Shown in pieces: positions 23,572 to 36,474 of a stretch of 64,000 nucleotides of DNA (positions are counted from its first letter, which is position 1; each line of letters starts with the position of its first letter). Below the pieces are notes generated by a model. It saw only the letters and a program-made list of their open reading frames with translations. It did no database searches and was not told the DNA's origin. The DNA lies in contig NMRB01000004.1 of assembly GCA_002633025.1 (NCBI GenBank), positions 1,080,276-1,144,275 of the forward strand. The letters are read 5' to 3'. The DNA comes from Notospermus geniculatus. Taxonomy: Eukaryota > Nemertea > Pilidiophora > Heteronemertea > Lineidae. Both the position numbers and the translations under genes were made by a program.

Positions 23572-24403
23572 TGTGTAGTTGTGATAGTAGTTGTAGTTAT
23601 GGGAGGATTATGTAGTTGTGATAGTTGTTGTAGTCATGATAGTAGTTGTAGTTGCAGGAGGACTGTGTAGTTGTGATAGTAGTTGTAGTTGTGATCATGG
23701 TGATAGTACTTTTGTAGTTGTAGGAGGATTGTGTAGCTGTGATAGGAGTTGTTGGAGGATTGTGTAGTTGTGATAGTTGTTGTTGGAGGACTGTGTAGTT
23801 GTGATAGGAGTTGTTGGAGGACTGTGTAGTTAGTGATAGAAGTTGTAGGAGGATTGTGTAGTTGTGATAGTAGTTGTAGGAGGATTGTGTAGTTGTGATA
23901 GTATAGTTGTAGGAGGATTGTGTAGTTGTGATAATAGTTGTAGGAGGATTGTGTAGTTGTGATAGTAGTTGTAGGAGGATTGTTTAGTTGTGATAGTAGT
24001 TGCAAGAGGATTGTGTAGTACATGTAGTTGTGAGGGTAGTTGTACTTTGCAGGAGGATTATGTTGTTGTGATACTTGTAGGAGGATTGTGTAGTGGTTAT
24101 GGTAGTAGTTGTAAAGTCCGGCAATATCTAACTTTGACGTAATGGAATGCGGAAGTTATGAAATTGAGAGTAGGATTTTCCAGGGACCTTTAATCACACG
24201 CGGCTCTTGAATAACCGATGGACAGCGCGAACAATCGGGGAACGACAACAAATGATCGACAGGCATGATCAAAAACTGCAAAGCTCTGCCACATTACATG
24301 ATTTCCGCATTCCATTGGGTCGAAGTTAGATGTTGCCGGACTTTAGTTGTAGTTGTGATAGCAGTTGTAGTTGTAGGAGGATTGTGTAGTTGTGATAATA
24401 GTT
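23572..24403. repeat. gtagttgtgatagtagttg minisatellite
   Basis: Irregular array of a roughly 33-bp unit (tgtgtagttgtgatagtag ttgtaggaggat) in about twenty variants. A MITE (24114-24343) interrupts it near its right end. The minus strand is open for over 100 codons only because the unit lacks stops. Confidence 0.9.
24114..24343. mobile_element. MITE inserted in the minisatellite
   Basis: Ends AAGTCCGGCAATATCTAACTT and its complement AAGTTAGATGTTGCCGGACTT enclose 230 bp. Inverted similarity extends to about 45 bp (gaatgcgga). Flanking TA on both sides suits a Tc1/mariner-like insertion. The same minisatellite continues on both sides. Confidence 0.85.
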
Positions 24404-24745
24404 GTAAACCTGTTCATTTCTTGTTATTCCCTGTGACAATTTGGTCGTGAGAGTTTTCTCAGGGAGTGGAATTCGTTTTGTTCTGAATGTTTGGGTCCAC
24501 TTTCATTCACTTATCTCAATGCGGAGGATGGTGGTTGAAATTCATGAGGACAGTTGCTTCTAAAGGGACAGGACTCTTTCCGTTCTCCTCCAAGTGGCTT
24601 GGAAGTTCACACTGTATGTGTGAGAGCTGCTCCTCTTTCCATGTGCCAGTTTATCAGCACATGTCATCTGTATAGTGGCAACAGAGGCCAGACACTGTCA
24701 GAGTGGTGCAGTGGAAATATCAATGCTTGTCACCACACTGTGGCG

Positions 24746-24924
24746 CCGGTGTAACGTTTTTCAGTGTTCCCCATCTGCTAGTGTTCCGCTGCTATTGTCT
24801 GACGGAATAAGCCGCCACTCGACAATGGAGGACACACAGAGAAATGTGTCGATCTATCTGCCAGTGTTTCCAGAACAATAGGGGGAACACTGACACAGGG
24901 AAACACTGAAAAACTTTACACCTG
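24746..24924. mobile_element. MITE with CMGGTGTAA termini
   Basis: ccggtgtaacgtttttcagtg (left) pairs with cactgaaaaactttacacctg (right). Inverted similarity continues through a second agtgttcc motif. It is 179 bp and non-coding. CAGGTG termini would suit hAT, but no 8-bp duplication is visible. Confidence 0.75.
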
Positions 24925-26261
24925 GTTCGATCACCAGTCTGACCCATTCCTCATAGCTAGAGATAAGACGGCCACAGTCATTAACAACACAGGTTTTCTT
25001 GCAGCACTTTAGCGTCCTCCTGCTTTCCAATTTTGTCTGTAGAGCCAATAATGCCATATTTGTCTCTTGGTTTTCAGCTCAAATTCTTTTCATATCTAGC
25101 ATCTGGCTGCTTTCTCATCCCATTTCATTGAGGACATCAGTCAATTTGTGTGGAGACAACTCATGCTATAGTTTCTGATGTTATGTTCAGAAAACTTGAG
25201 TTCAAAAATGTTAACTTTTGAAATGAAACTTAATTGTTGATCTCAGCAAGCAATGGTCCGCAAATCCATGCATATGCACTGAACTATCCATTATAATTCA
25301 TTCCTTAGAACATGAAATCAAACGAATGCATTCTAGAAGCTGCATTTTCATATTCAATAAATAACGTAATCACCTTTGGTAACATGATACATTTGTGGCG
25401 TCAACAACAAGATTTGCTGCAGGGTATATCTGCCCACTACGGTTCTATATCTGCCTTCTTAATACCAATTATTCACGCATTTGTTGGTAAATATGTGTGT
25501 GAAACTGATAATCTGAGTCAGAAATACCTGTTTTTGTCATTTTAATCTATTTATGTTAGATATTAAATATTCAATAGGTCAACTATCTGAGTTTCTTTAC
25601 ATTTGGTTATTGATTTATCTGTCCCAAAACATGAGTATTTTTCATTTATTTTTTATGTCATTGTTTTAGCAATGGAGTGGGCACAATCTGAAGTGAAAAA
25701 ATCTCCATGGTTACTCAGCTGGATTGAAGGCAAATGTGGCATCGCCTTTGGCATGCCTGAAACTTCTTTATGTCTAACTTGTGGCTGTGTCTCTAAAGGG
25801 ACCATACACCCACCTTGTATAGTTTTTCTTCCATCCGAGTGCCATCCATCTTTTCTCTGTTGACTTTTACCCCATCCTGAGGTAATCAGTGGTTCTTAGC
25901 ACTCGCGGTGTGATGATGTTGAGCAACCTCGGGAAGGACTCACCTATATCAAAACAACCCATTTACTCCCTGACTGAAGAACCTGATCTGTTGGTGGAAA
26001 ATTATAATATTTAATAGAATGACCACCGACAATGAAAAGGTTTAACATTGCTGATGGTGAAGTTTTGATGAGTTTGTAGTCAGAGGTTGCAGTGCGTGGG
26101 CCAGTGTGGTCAATCATTGAATCCATAACCTAGTCATCATATTGATAAAATACCGACTGAGACATGCATCACTGACTGGATCAATAGCAACCAGCAGTTG
26201 TAACTGACACCTCGTCGTATTGACCGACATATTTCCAAGACCGAGTGAACTGGTGAAGCAG
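24925..26261. other. Intergenic, no gene seen
   Basis: AT-rich, no recognisable exon or repeat. Confidence 0.5.
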
Positions 26262-26675
26262 ATGGCATTTGAAGATCAACTTTATGAATCAATGGTACGT
26301 CTGTGTTAACGCCTAATTGCCTTATTGGGGGTCTCGATCACTGAAAATATAGTAAATGTCACTGAAGCAATTACACCTATTTTATTTAATGATTCACATA
26401 TTTACACTTTACTAACTCTTCATTTTTTGCATCTTCAGGATGACACCTTGGCAAATGAGATGAAGGTTCAGACACCAAAGTGGAAAAGTCCAAGATATGA
26501 CTCCATAATACATGTACTGTGGGCGGCATGTCTAGACATGGGGAAATGTCGTCAAAGTTTCATCAGGGACTGGTTGGAAACATATTACAGTTGGAGCAAG
26601 AGGAGTCAAGTTGGCCACAGCAAGATTATGTCATCGCACGGCAAGAAAATAGGCATTCTTAGTGACAAAAATAAG
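26262..26675 (+). CDS. Candidate two-exon start of an unrecognised gene
   Basis: ATG 26262 opens an 11-codon exon (MAFEDQLYESM) ending at donor GTACGT (26295). An acceptor (tttgcatcttcag) at 26438 leads in phase 0 into a 79-codon exon (26439-26675) that begins DDTLANEMKVQTPKWKSPRY, contains WAACLDMGKCRQSFIRDWLE, and ends at donor GTAGGT. Both junctions keep frame and the composition looks protein-like, but I do not recognise a family. A possible last exon follows acceptor ttgcag at 28150 (28151-28243, stop TAA), which would give about 120 aa. Chance assembly of splice-like signals cannot be excluded. Confidence 0.35.
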
Positions 26676-29600
26676 GTAGGTTTGCTGTTTTTCTTGCACT
26701 TGCACATAGGTAAAGCTCAAAGTTTCTTTATATCTTTTGCCATTGTAAAATGGTCACCCCTGGTCTCTGTTCTCATCCATTTTTTGAAATGCATACTTCG
26801 CCCAGTGAATATCAGATTCCGAATCCATTCAGAAAGCATATTAAAAAATTCCATATTTTTCAATTCTTGTGTGCTTCCTTGCTTCTTGTTACGAGTTGGT
26901 CGAATATTTCCATATTTGGCCCAACCTTACGTAAAATGATGCAAAACATGTACATGTACCGGTACAGGTACTTCTACTTCCTGTGATTGATCAGACGCAA
27001 AGAACATGGTTTATTTTCAGCAAAATAGAACTCATTGTTGAACTTGAACATTACAACGTTGTTTACTTCTGTTGATTTTGTTCAAAATAGTACTTGCTAC
27101 TTCTTTACATAATTCCCAAAAAATGATAGTGTAATCGGAACTATAAAAACAGGATGGTAAATAAGAGTGGGTGCTGTATCCAGGTTGTACTTGCTGATCT
27201 CGGATGTCTTTTCTGAAATCGATCAATTGATGTACTGTGCACTTTAAGATTTCTGAGTTCAGATGAGTGATGATTGATTTTAGACTGAAAGTGTCCTCTG
27301 GTTTGGTTTTGTTCATTTCAACCAGGGGGCAGCATCAGTTCTGTGCCACACCCTTCCTGGGGACTTTTAGTTTGCTGGCAATTCCCTAGGTGTCTCCTGT
27401 AGTTTATTATGTTACAAATCAAGTGATGGATAGAAATATGATTGAACATCTGTTATTTTGTGACTGCTTGTTTTGATTACCCCTACTGGTTGTTCTGACT
27501 GGTAAAAAAGTCACATAGGCCTGCGATAAAGGGCCCAAAACTATCAATTTTCAATTTTTATTTCACAATTCCCTTTGCCCTCTGAGAGCCCTTGCTGCTT
27601 TTTTATGATTCGGACAGTAGGCACTACTGCTAACCTTTCTTTGACATGGCACTTTTAGAAACGAACTACTAAACCTCCAGAATCCTGAAGTCCGAGAGGA
27701 ACCCTGCCATATAGATATTCACCAGAAAAGCATTCGCTAAGAGCTTTCCAATGAATGTCATGGGTTTCAAGTGTCTTTTGAGCTTTTGTTCCATATCATG
27801 ATACATGTATATCATTTTGACAACGTTGGCTTTGGCAGTGAAATGAAAGGGTTAAGATGGGCAAATACAAAGACAAAGGACTCTCTTAACAAATATACTA
27901 ACATCATAACATCTCCAGGGATTCAACCCATAAAAAATCCTACCCATCCCTGCAGTTTCAGGGACATAGGCCTAGTTCAGGTAGAAAAATGTTCTAAATA
28001 TACATTTTTACACAAAATACTTTGCTGCGGAGAATGCATAATCACTGAATGCATAAGATCAATGTGGATTGATAACAATTTCTTAAAAATTAATGATTTC
28101 CATTGTTATTTTTGAAACATTTTATTGTTGAAATTGTAAATGCCTTGCAGGTGTTCAACATGCCAATACGTCATTTAATTTTGGCTGCAGGGACTCATGT
28201 ACTACTGGAAAGAATTGTTCATTGTAGCAATCTGTACAGATAATAAGGACAAATAGGTGCCAATCACCAAATTCTGGACACTTTTGATTCCCCAGATAAG
28301 AGGATTGTTTTAAGCAAAGGTATGCCAGAGAAAACCAGTTCTTCAATCCTGAACAGAAAATCCATGAAAAAAGTTCTTTTGATCATTGCAAGGACAACTT
28401 TTTAAAAACTTAGTGGACTTCTTGTCATCAATCCGTAGATGGCAGTCATAGATCTGCACATGGTGTCTCCCATTATGACTGCAGATAAGATAGAATTTAA
28501 ATTGGTTTTTTTACTATTTGTTGTTCGAAACTGTAAAACTTAATGTCAGCTTCTGCCCACTTGCCAACCTACTCGTAATCCTCCCAGACTTTTCCCCGAG
28601 GTCTCCACTTTGATCTCAATGCTCCCATGTGCGTTGTCTCATTAAAACTCTGCTGAAAATCATAAGTATTGGTACCATGTGACTGCAAGAGTTGACTCTA
28701 ATTTTCAAAAAAATTCTACAGTCACATCAAAGCGTAATTATCCCAAACTCAATTAAAAAAAAAAACTTCGTTATTCTGTGGTCATTTTTGACGCTGTTGG
28801 GTACCAATTTGAAACTTCGTATCATTTGCTTCATCAAGTTTTATGAAAAATATGGAGAGGGGAGTTTATTGGACTCTATATAAAATGTCGAGTTTAGTGT
28901 GAGAAGTGTCGACCCTCAGTTGGGTTTATTCAGACAACACTTTGAAAATGTCTCCTGAACGATCAGGAAACGATAGAACAATATTACTGTTGAGAAATTT
29001 TGAAGTTGTTCTGAGTGTTTTAAACTTTTTAACTGGACCACCACGTAGGGTGGGTCATAAGTGTGGCCTGTTGGAAATCTTGGCATGAAGACTGCCTAGT
29101 GATGCTACCATCATCTCTTGATGATCCTTTTCGACTATGAAGGGAGACAAGTTAATGAAAATACCAACCATTTGTCAGCTATTTTCAAGATGCCACGGAG
29201 TTATTCACCATGATTCTGGAGGCATTTTGAAGCATCACTCGTCCCCCAAAAATTCTTTTCAAAAAAGTCATTTTGTCTTAAGATGTCAACTCAAAACTTA
29301 AATTGGTCGTTTGCATTGTGTGTGAATTGAAAATCTGGCAGTGTCAACACAGCAGTTTCAAACAAATCGTTAGTTAAACACCAATTCAAACAAGATTACA
29401 CACTTGGCACCAGTTTATGTCTTCAAACTTGCACGCTACTCAAAGATTAAGTGTTTATTTGAATAAGACATGCGCCAAAGTTTAACTAGAGATAATTGGG
29501 GTGTCTTCACCTTCATTAAATTTTCATTCATTAATTGGTCATTATCTCCTGGGTCTTCGTCCACAAGGCGTTGTCATTCGGGTGGTAACTGTCCAAAGCG

Positions 29601-31261
29601 GTTGGAAAATTTCACAGGAATTCAATCGATGCTGGGATAAAGCAATGATTGGTATCTTTGCAGTCGACCTGAAAAGGTGCTTTTCAGTGGTCATTGATCT
29701 AATTGAGGACCTTGCTGGGGCCTCTTGTGCACCTCATTTGAGAAATCGACATCTCAAACTCAGGTGTGACTGTTCAAGTCCAAACTTTCTCAAAGCTGCC
29801 TTCATCGGTAGGTCTAATAGCAATAGGGGGAAAATATGACTTTTGAAAGAAGATTCTTTGTCTAAATTTTAAAGGAATAATTCTCGAAATGTATTTCACA
29901 CTTTTCAATCAACTGATCAGAAGAAGATGAAAGAATCAGTCAGTGAGAGGTCTGGGTTATTTCATAAACCATTGCTGCCCGGGGCTCAGGAATCTTGAAC
30001 TTGTATGGGTTGTTGTCCTGCAAACTACCCTCCGGCATGCACCCGAGGCAGAGATGCTGTGGTGTACTTGTCAAGTGTTTATCTAATTAAGAAGAAAATC
30101 AACTGAGGTTTTTGAGAGATTCTCTGCCGAAAAGTAGTTTGAAGACAGGTCGCCTGGCTTTAGTGTGATCATGGCTTTCTGACATGCAGCCAGATGGCTT
30201 GATTATGATTTTGATGAGGATGGCCAAAATTCAATTTACATGTATTTGGAACGAACAAAAACGTCACCAGAGGCAAAAAACTGCCATGGGGCAAAATATA
30301 TGAGAGTAGTTGACCAAAAACAAAGTCTGGGCGGTTTTGCCAGAAACTGCTTTGTAATTCATTAAACTGATATCAGTATTGGAGAGTAGAAATTTTTTCA
30401 ATGGTTGATGGTGCAAATGCAAATGGCAGAAGAGTGGTTGCCAGACTTGCTTCAAGGTCTTCCTGGACCAATAATCCTGCATGTTTCCCAAGCTATATTG
30501 AAGAATTATTGTCTTCTTGGACCGTCCATCTCTTTAGCCTCTCCCACAGAAAAGTAGCGAAATGTTGACCAGATGACGGCAACATTACTTGCAAATATTT
30601 GACACCTTACATGTCAGCCAGACCCCGATGACCTGTCCAGCGGTGAATAACCCAGCGAGGGGTTGCGACAATCACACCGTTAACAACGGTGATCAGGGAG
30701 TCGTAAATTAGCAGGAATTGACATGAAGATGACACACTGTGATTACCCCTAATGCCAGGTAAAGCTTCACCTGTTTAATCGACTAATTTAAGGCGTTTTG
30801 CGATACTTAGGTCCATCGCTGCTGAGGGGGTGGAAGAAATGGTCAGTCAGATCTCGGTCCTTGAAACAGATGGTGGAAGGTGTCGTGTTCAGATCAGGTG
30901 TTATTGAAGCCATTGCCAATGGACTCCTGCTATTTTATTGACATTACACATCAATCGCACAGAATTACTGTAATTTTCACGACAATATGACTACGTCATT
31001 GTTTTATTGTTCAAATATCAACAGCAGTTTATAACTTTATACATCCACATGGTTAATATGTCCAGTTTGGTTCTTCTGTCCCCCTCGTGTGTCATTTGTG
31101 TACAGCCTTTTTCTACCATCCCCAGATGTAGGGAGTCCAAACACCCCAGTATCTTTGTTTCCGGCATGACTGGCAAAAAGTCGGGAACTCAATCTTTATT
31201 TACTCTGACAGTGTTGCCGTTGATACACTGCCAATTTTCAATTCGTTGAGACACAAACCTG
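26676..31261. other. Intron or intergenic, no confident gene
   Basis: Apart from the possible small exon at 28151-28243 there is no coding signal, repeat or element that I can defend. Confidence 0.45.
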
Positions 31262-31514
31262 CACTGAAAAAAAAATTCTAACCATACTGAGTACTTTGGG
31301 GGTACTCAATTTATCCCTTAGATGAGTAGAAAGGTACTCATATTGAGTAGAAAGGTACCGTACTCATAGCGAGTAGAAAAGTACTCATAGCGAGTAGCAA
31401 GGAACTCCAAATGCAGCTCCTTGGCCTGATGAGTACCTTTCTACTCATCTCACGGACGAAATGACCGATGAGTAGTCCAAAGTACTCAACATGAGCCGGA
31501 GTTTTTTGTCAGTG
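31262..31514. mobile_element. MITE with CACTGA-polyA termini and internal repeats
   Basis: Left end cactgaaaaaaaaattct is matched by right end ggagttttttgtcagtg in inverse. Inside, the motif gagtagaaaggtactcata recurs three times on the left and its complement, gagtacctttctactcat, once on the right, so arms fold back. It is 253 bp with no coding capacity. Confidence 0.7.
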
Positions 31515-31540
31515 TGGCAATACTCATGTATGGAATGAGT

Positions 31541-31622
31541 TATAATAATAATAAATAATAATAATTTATTATATTAAAGTGCTTAATAAAGTAAAACTTT
31601 TTCAAAGCACTGTACAATAAAA
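31541..31622. repeat. (ATA)n run with retroposon-like tail
   Basis: An ATA/ATAA microsatellite runs into ttaaagtgcttaataaag and caaagcactgtacaataaa. This resembles the common 3' ends of retroposons ending in an ATA run in marine invertebrates. Element identity is not established. Confidence 0.45.
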
Positions 31623-34600
31623 CATAGTGACAGAGTAAGACAACGAAATAGAGATAAGAAATTAAGGAGTTGTTGGGATTTTCTGACTATCTTGAAAATT
31701 TTGCGGTTAAGTATCGTAAAGTTTATATAAATTGTGGTGCCACTATTGTCTGCTTGTGCTCCACAGGTGCCAACGCCTCTCAAACGAACCACTGCGAGAG
31801 TAAGCTCTTTATTTAATTTGCATTCAACCCCCTTTTCCACCCCTTAAAAACCCCATGCCGAGGTTTTGGAGGTAAAACGAGGAGCACACACGTCGATCTC
31901 TGTGATCGCGCGACCTGACCTCACTCCTCAGATTTCAACCCCTTATTCACACCTCTAGACCTCCGTCCCTCTCGGACCTAAGGGGGCCTAATTGGTCACT
32001 AGGGGGCCATCGCACGGATTCAGCGGTTCGTTAATTGGTTATCTAGAACCAGGGGATCCCTGACCATAATTACAAGTTAATAGAATTAATTTCTTGAGGT
32101 CACAAACTTCTTTGAATCATTTGTTAACCTGCAGAACTTGTCCGAGAATTATTCAGCATTCATTCGGTCCCAGCGTTGTCATTGGCAATCCTGCTCCAAG
32201 TAAACGGAAATTTTGTCAAATATTTGACCAAATGTCATTTGTGCCCGCCGTAAACGGACAATGTTTGATCAATTTTTGTGAATAATGCTCAAAAAGGCTT
32301 CTGTAAGCCCCATAGTAAGCCCTGAATCGGAATTCCGAAAAAATGACCAAGGTACAATAATAAAAGTATACAAAGTAGTCTGTTGCTGATGTGACTGTTA
32401 ATTCAGTCAGTTCCATGTGATGGTAGAGTTACTCTCATGCCATTTCTTTGTATAAATGGAGTTGATCTGACATTCCCGTGACTTCATTACTAGCTCAATA
32501 TGAAAAACAAAGTGTCAGGATCTTTTAAATCGATTCTTTAATTTTCAAAACGCTAAAATTGTTTTCTCATTTTCTCATGTCGATGCTACGCCTACGTTAA
32601 AGTGTTTTATTGTCAGTAACCTTCAAATGTCATCTTGAAGGTCACTCTCAAATATCTAAAATAATGGCCCCAATACCTCTAAAAGGTTTCCTGAAAATGT
32701 TAATGAAATTTTTACAACACCAGCGCTCATTTAGGCACGAATATTTTTTGAATTCTATGCTTCACAGAATGCCCCCAGAAACAGAACCTGACTGGTCAGG
32801 TTGAAGAGAGTTGAATTTGATAGCCGTGATTAAATCTTTTGTGCCGCAGAAAATCAGCTTAGCCAGTCTCTGTTTGGTTCAAGATGGTTTCCGTAGGAGG
32901 TCGAAAAACATCTGTAGCACATGGAACAGGTGACATCCATTGCAAAAGTCCTTGCCCATATAAGGAAGTCTGGGGTTTTCCATGTCTATAAATAGAATCT
33001 TGCTGCTGGTGGAAATCCTGTTAGGACTTTCAAGAACTTGTCGCGTTTCTAAAGGTTTGTTCTCAATGGGGTTGTGATCGGGTATCGGGTGCATTGTTTT
33101 CTTGTTTCAATGGTTAGGCGATGTTAAGAGTGGTTGCCGCCGGCTGCGACGTGCGACCAACGTTCGTCGACTGTTCGAGGTCAGGTCGTACAAAACGAAT
33201 ATTGAGAGGTTGTCAATGGTACCAGGACTGATTATGATTTTAACGATTTATTACTAAGCAATTAAACACGATCTACAGCTTTTCTTCGTGTGATTGTCTT
33301 CGTTTTGAATGACTGTAAATTCCCTTCAAAACTTTATTTCTGTCTGGTTGCCTTGTTTGGAACAACCCGAGTGTGAAAATCTCTAATTTCAAAGAAGTAG
33401 CTCTCTAAAAATTTTGACAATTTGACATGTCCTGAATGGAAGTTTTATTTGAAATTGAAAATTAAAAAGGCCACCCTGGGAAAGTGTTGTAATGACATGA
33501 TTCTCTCTTGCAGTTGATGTGTCGTGAATTCGTCGGTTACGGCTTGTGCCTGTCACGTGATTTGGTGAGAAAAATTGAGAGAGAAAAAAGTTGCTCTATG
33601 TTTGTCATCTTTGCACTTTTTCTGTCACATTGTCCCCTTTGACATTTGTTTGGGCACATGATACGAATGTGACAGAATCTTCGACAACTTGCCCCTGGAG
33701 AATAGAATTAGCATTCTCGTGATTTACAAGTGAAGATCCTTGACAACACTGAGGAATCCGAGAATGCTGATGGTCGGATGACCCGCATTCTGAATTCAGA
33801 CGCTCCATCAGCAGCTGCTTGTTATCCAAAGGACCGCTTCCCAAAGTTGGATAATCACTAACTTACTTTGCAGCTACACCCACACACCTTCGCTCTAGTT
33901 GTCAGCGTCGAATTCCGCAGAACTCGAAAGCAGCTGCTTTCTGGCAAACCTGCGTTTCATACCCGTCCTAATTTTTCTCGTGTCCTTGATCATTCAGGCC
34001 CTTTGACCAATGCAAATCAATGACAAAGCATCTCCATTGCATTCCAAATAATCAGTTGCTTTGTGCCACGTCTTCCACCTTTCCTGCAAAAAATGCATAT
34101 TTCAAAATCTACTTGAATTTTTTCCCACGTCCTTGGGCGTCTCATCCACTCATCCAGGCTCAGGACATTCCCATGGCCTTGCACAAGCACCGGAGCGCGT
34201 ACCTAATCCAGCTGCATCCACCCGACGCACTGCTCTTTTGCACCTAGCACCTCTCCCTTTCAATATCTCTTTAATGATTGCAGTATCTTTGCCACAGGAA
34301 TTGAAAAGGCGGCTTCGGGCAGCAAAAATAACATTTTCCCATGTTCCAGTTAAATCCTGGTCTCACCTGGGGCGTCCAGGAAATTTCTTTTTGTCACTAG
34401 TCATTACAGATGTTTTCTGACATTGCTGAAATCATAGTTAATTTCTACCCTTAGAAATGTCACCTTTGAAGGTAGACAAATAAATAGCCCGCAGAATGAA
34501 AAAATGCCGATGCAATTCAAAAGGGCAGTTCCTTCGATTATGACCGACAGTGATTTAACTGCTTGGTCTCGTGCACCGGCTAAAGCATATTCTTTTTCAG

Positions 34601-35543
34601 GAACAACCAAAAACATACGTTCAATAGACCGGGAGCCAACAGGACAAGATGACACGTGACTACTGTGAATAGCTGCACGCGGTGAAGCCCGACGAATTGG
34701 GGCATCCGCGTTTAACCTCCCCCAGCATGAGAAACTTTGGAAGTTCCCTTTGTTTATGCCCAAATATGGAGAGTCCACACTTTTCACTCGCTTACATAAC
34801 CAATCAGATTTCTGCTTGAGTCCTGGACTGACCTAAAATGGGCATTGGGTTACAGGTCAGGTATGGCTCGCAATTTGAAAGGAATTTGATGATATTAGCA
34901 AATCATATAAACGCCGCATTAAAAACAGATGGTTTTGTCTAGACGCGTCTTTGTTGGTTGGTGAAGAGCATAATTTGGGCCTATAATGCACCGTTGGCCG
35001 GTGCAGGGTTTTATTATGTTGGGATGAATAGATGGTCAAGTACTGGAGCTGTGTTGTTGCCGCGGAGATTTATGAGAGATCAGCAAGGTCATATTTTAGA
35101 TGAAGTTTTATTTGAAATCCTGGGAAAAGTTTGAGAACTTGCGGTCGTTCAGCTGCTGATGCAGTGTAGTCTGGGCCCTTACATGCATCTTCATTTCATG
35201 CCAAACAGTATTTGACCCTGGAGTGAACAATGCAGCACTTCATCGGATAGATTTCCAGTAAAAGGGATAATAATAATTGAAATATTGAAATATAAAATTG
35301 ATCTATATTTCAGTTTCTGTTCGTTTTTATCATGACGATATGAAAACCTAATAGAAAGCATTCTCTCCGCCGGCGTCACCACACTGATCTATCTATAAAA
35401 CCTTGAATGATGATGTGATAAATGAGACTGTTGATGCTCCATGGTGTTTAATATTTGGAGGGACATTTGACTCAAGTTTTATATGCACTCAACATTTTCT
35501 TTGTTTTTCTCATGAAGCGAATGAATAGGGATGATGGTGTGTA
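31623..35543. other. Intergenic, no gene seen
   Basis: No conserved frame. A GC-richer block at 31850-32040 and short inverted motifs were examined without a supportable call. Confidence 0.5.
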
Positions 35544-35627
35544 AGGCTGCGTGCACACTGCGAGCGAACTGGCGAAGCGAAGCGAAGATGAGGGTTTCGC
35601 CCAGCGATGTGGCGAAGACATTAGAGC

Positions 35628-36028
35628 CATTTTAGACGACAGGCAGAAATCCACATGCGATCCGATAGAATCCGATTGTGGTTCAAAAGTCTTGCGTGTA
35701 AACGCTACCCAATGCGATCCAATGTGGATTTAAAATGAACCACCGATTTTGCTGGTCCCGAATCCACATTCGACCGCATTAGACCACATACGACCAGATT
35801 AAAATTCTCGTCTAAGGCAAATGAGACCCGAATCCGGTTTCATCCTACCTGCGCGCATGCGCATTGATGTTGTTTTTCTTCCTCCACTGACCGCACTCGC
35901 TGTGGAGAGTTCCACAAGGGTAATTTAATGTCGGAATGTGACCAGATTACCCAAAAACTTGGAACACATCCGGGTCGATCGGATCGAATCTGAATGTGTT
36001 TTTTTGGCTTGGTCGTCTAAACGGCCGT
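35628..36028. mobile_element. Nested MITE 1 (TTTAGACGAC ends)
   Basis: Left ccattttagacgacaggc and right gtcgtctaaacggccgt form imperfect inverted ends. Further paired motifs follow inward (cacatgcgatccgat opposite gatcggatcgaatctgaatg). The element is about 400 bp with no coding frame. Confidence 0.65.
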
Positions 36029-36107
36029 ATTTAAATACTCTGGAAGCATTTGCGTGTACAAACTGAGAGCGATCAGCGCTGGCGATCTCGCGACAAGATC
36101 TAAATAA

Positions 36108-36346
36108 AGGGCGGTTTTGACGGGCGTTTTTATCGCCGCGATAATCGCTACTTTTTTAACGCTCAGTAAAAACGGATATTGCTCTGTAGGTCGATCGACT
36201 GTTGATCGAGTTTTACCATGGCTTTTTTCTCTCCTTGGCGATGCCACCCGCTGTTGGCGTTTTTGGCGTTTTGACGGGCGTTTTGGATGCGATATCGCCA
36301 ACCGCGTTAAAATCGCCGCGATGTAAACGCCCGTCAAATCGGCCCT
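36108..36346. mobile_element. Nested MITE 2 (AGGGC ends, TAA duplication)
   Basis: AGGGCGGTTTTGACGGGCGT and its complement bound 239 bp, with inverted similarity of about 38 bp. The trinucleotide TAA flanks both ends (36105-36107, 36347-36349). Terminal AGGGC and TAA target fit PIF/Harbinger-derived elements. Confidence 0.8.
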
Positions 36347-36350
36347 TAAT

Positions 36351-36474
36351 AGGGAGTTTTCGCAAGGCCCCCGAAACGCCAACGCGAACGCCAAACCCAT
36401 TAGAGCACCGAACAAAAGGATAGACGTTCGCGTTGGCGTTTCGGGGGCTTTGCGAAAACTCCCTAATATTTGGC
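36351..36474. mobile_element. Nested MITE 3 (AGGGAGTTTTCGC hairpin)
   Basis: Nearly perfect 41-bp arms (agggagttttcgcaaggccc... and complement) separated by about 40 bp. AAT lies on both sides (36348-36350 and 36475-36477). It starts two bases after the TAA copy that closes nested MITE 2. Confidence 0.85.

Noticed and set aside
23634-24023. 129-codon minus-strand frame rich in tyrosine, asparagine and threonine
   Set aside because: Translation of the minisatellite; there is no start context, splice signals or non-repetitive part.
29501-29839. 112-codon frame
   Set aside because: Composition is not protein-like, and there are no flanking exons or conserved motif that I can see.
34404-34787. 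127-codon minus-strand frame
   Set aside because: No family resemblance and no supporting signals.
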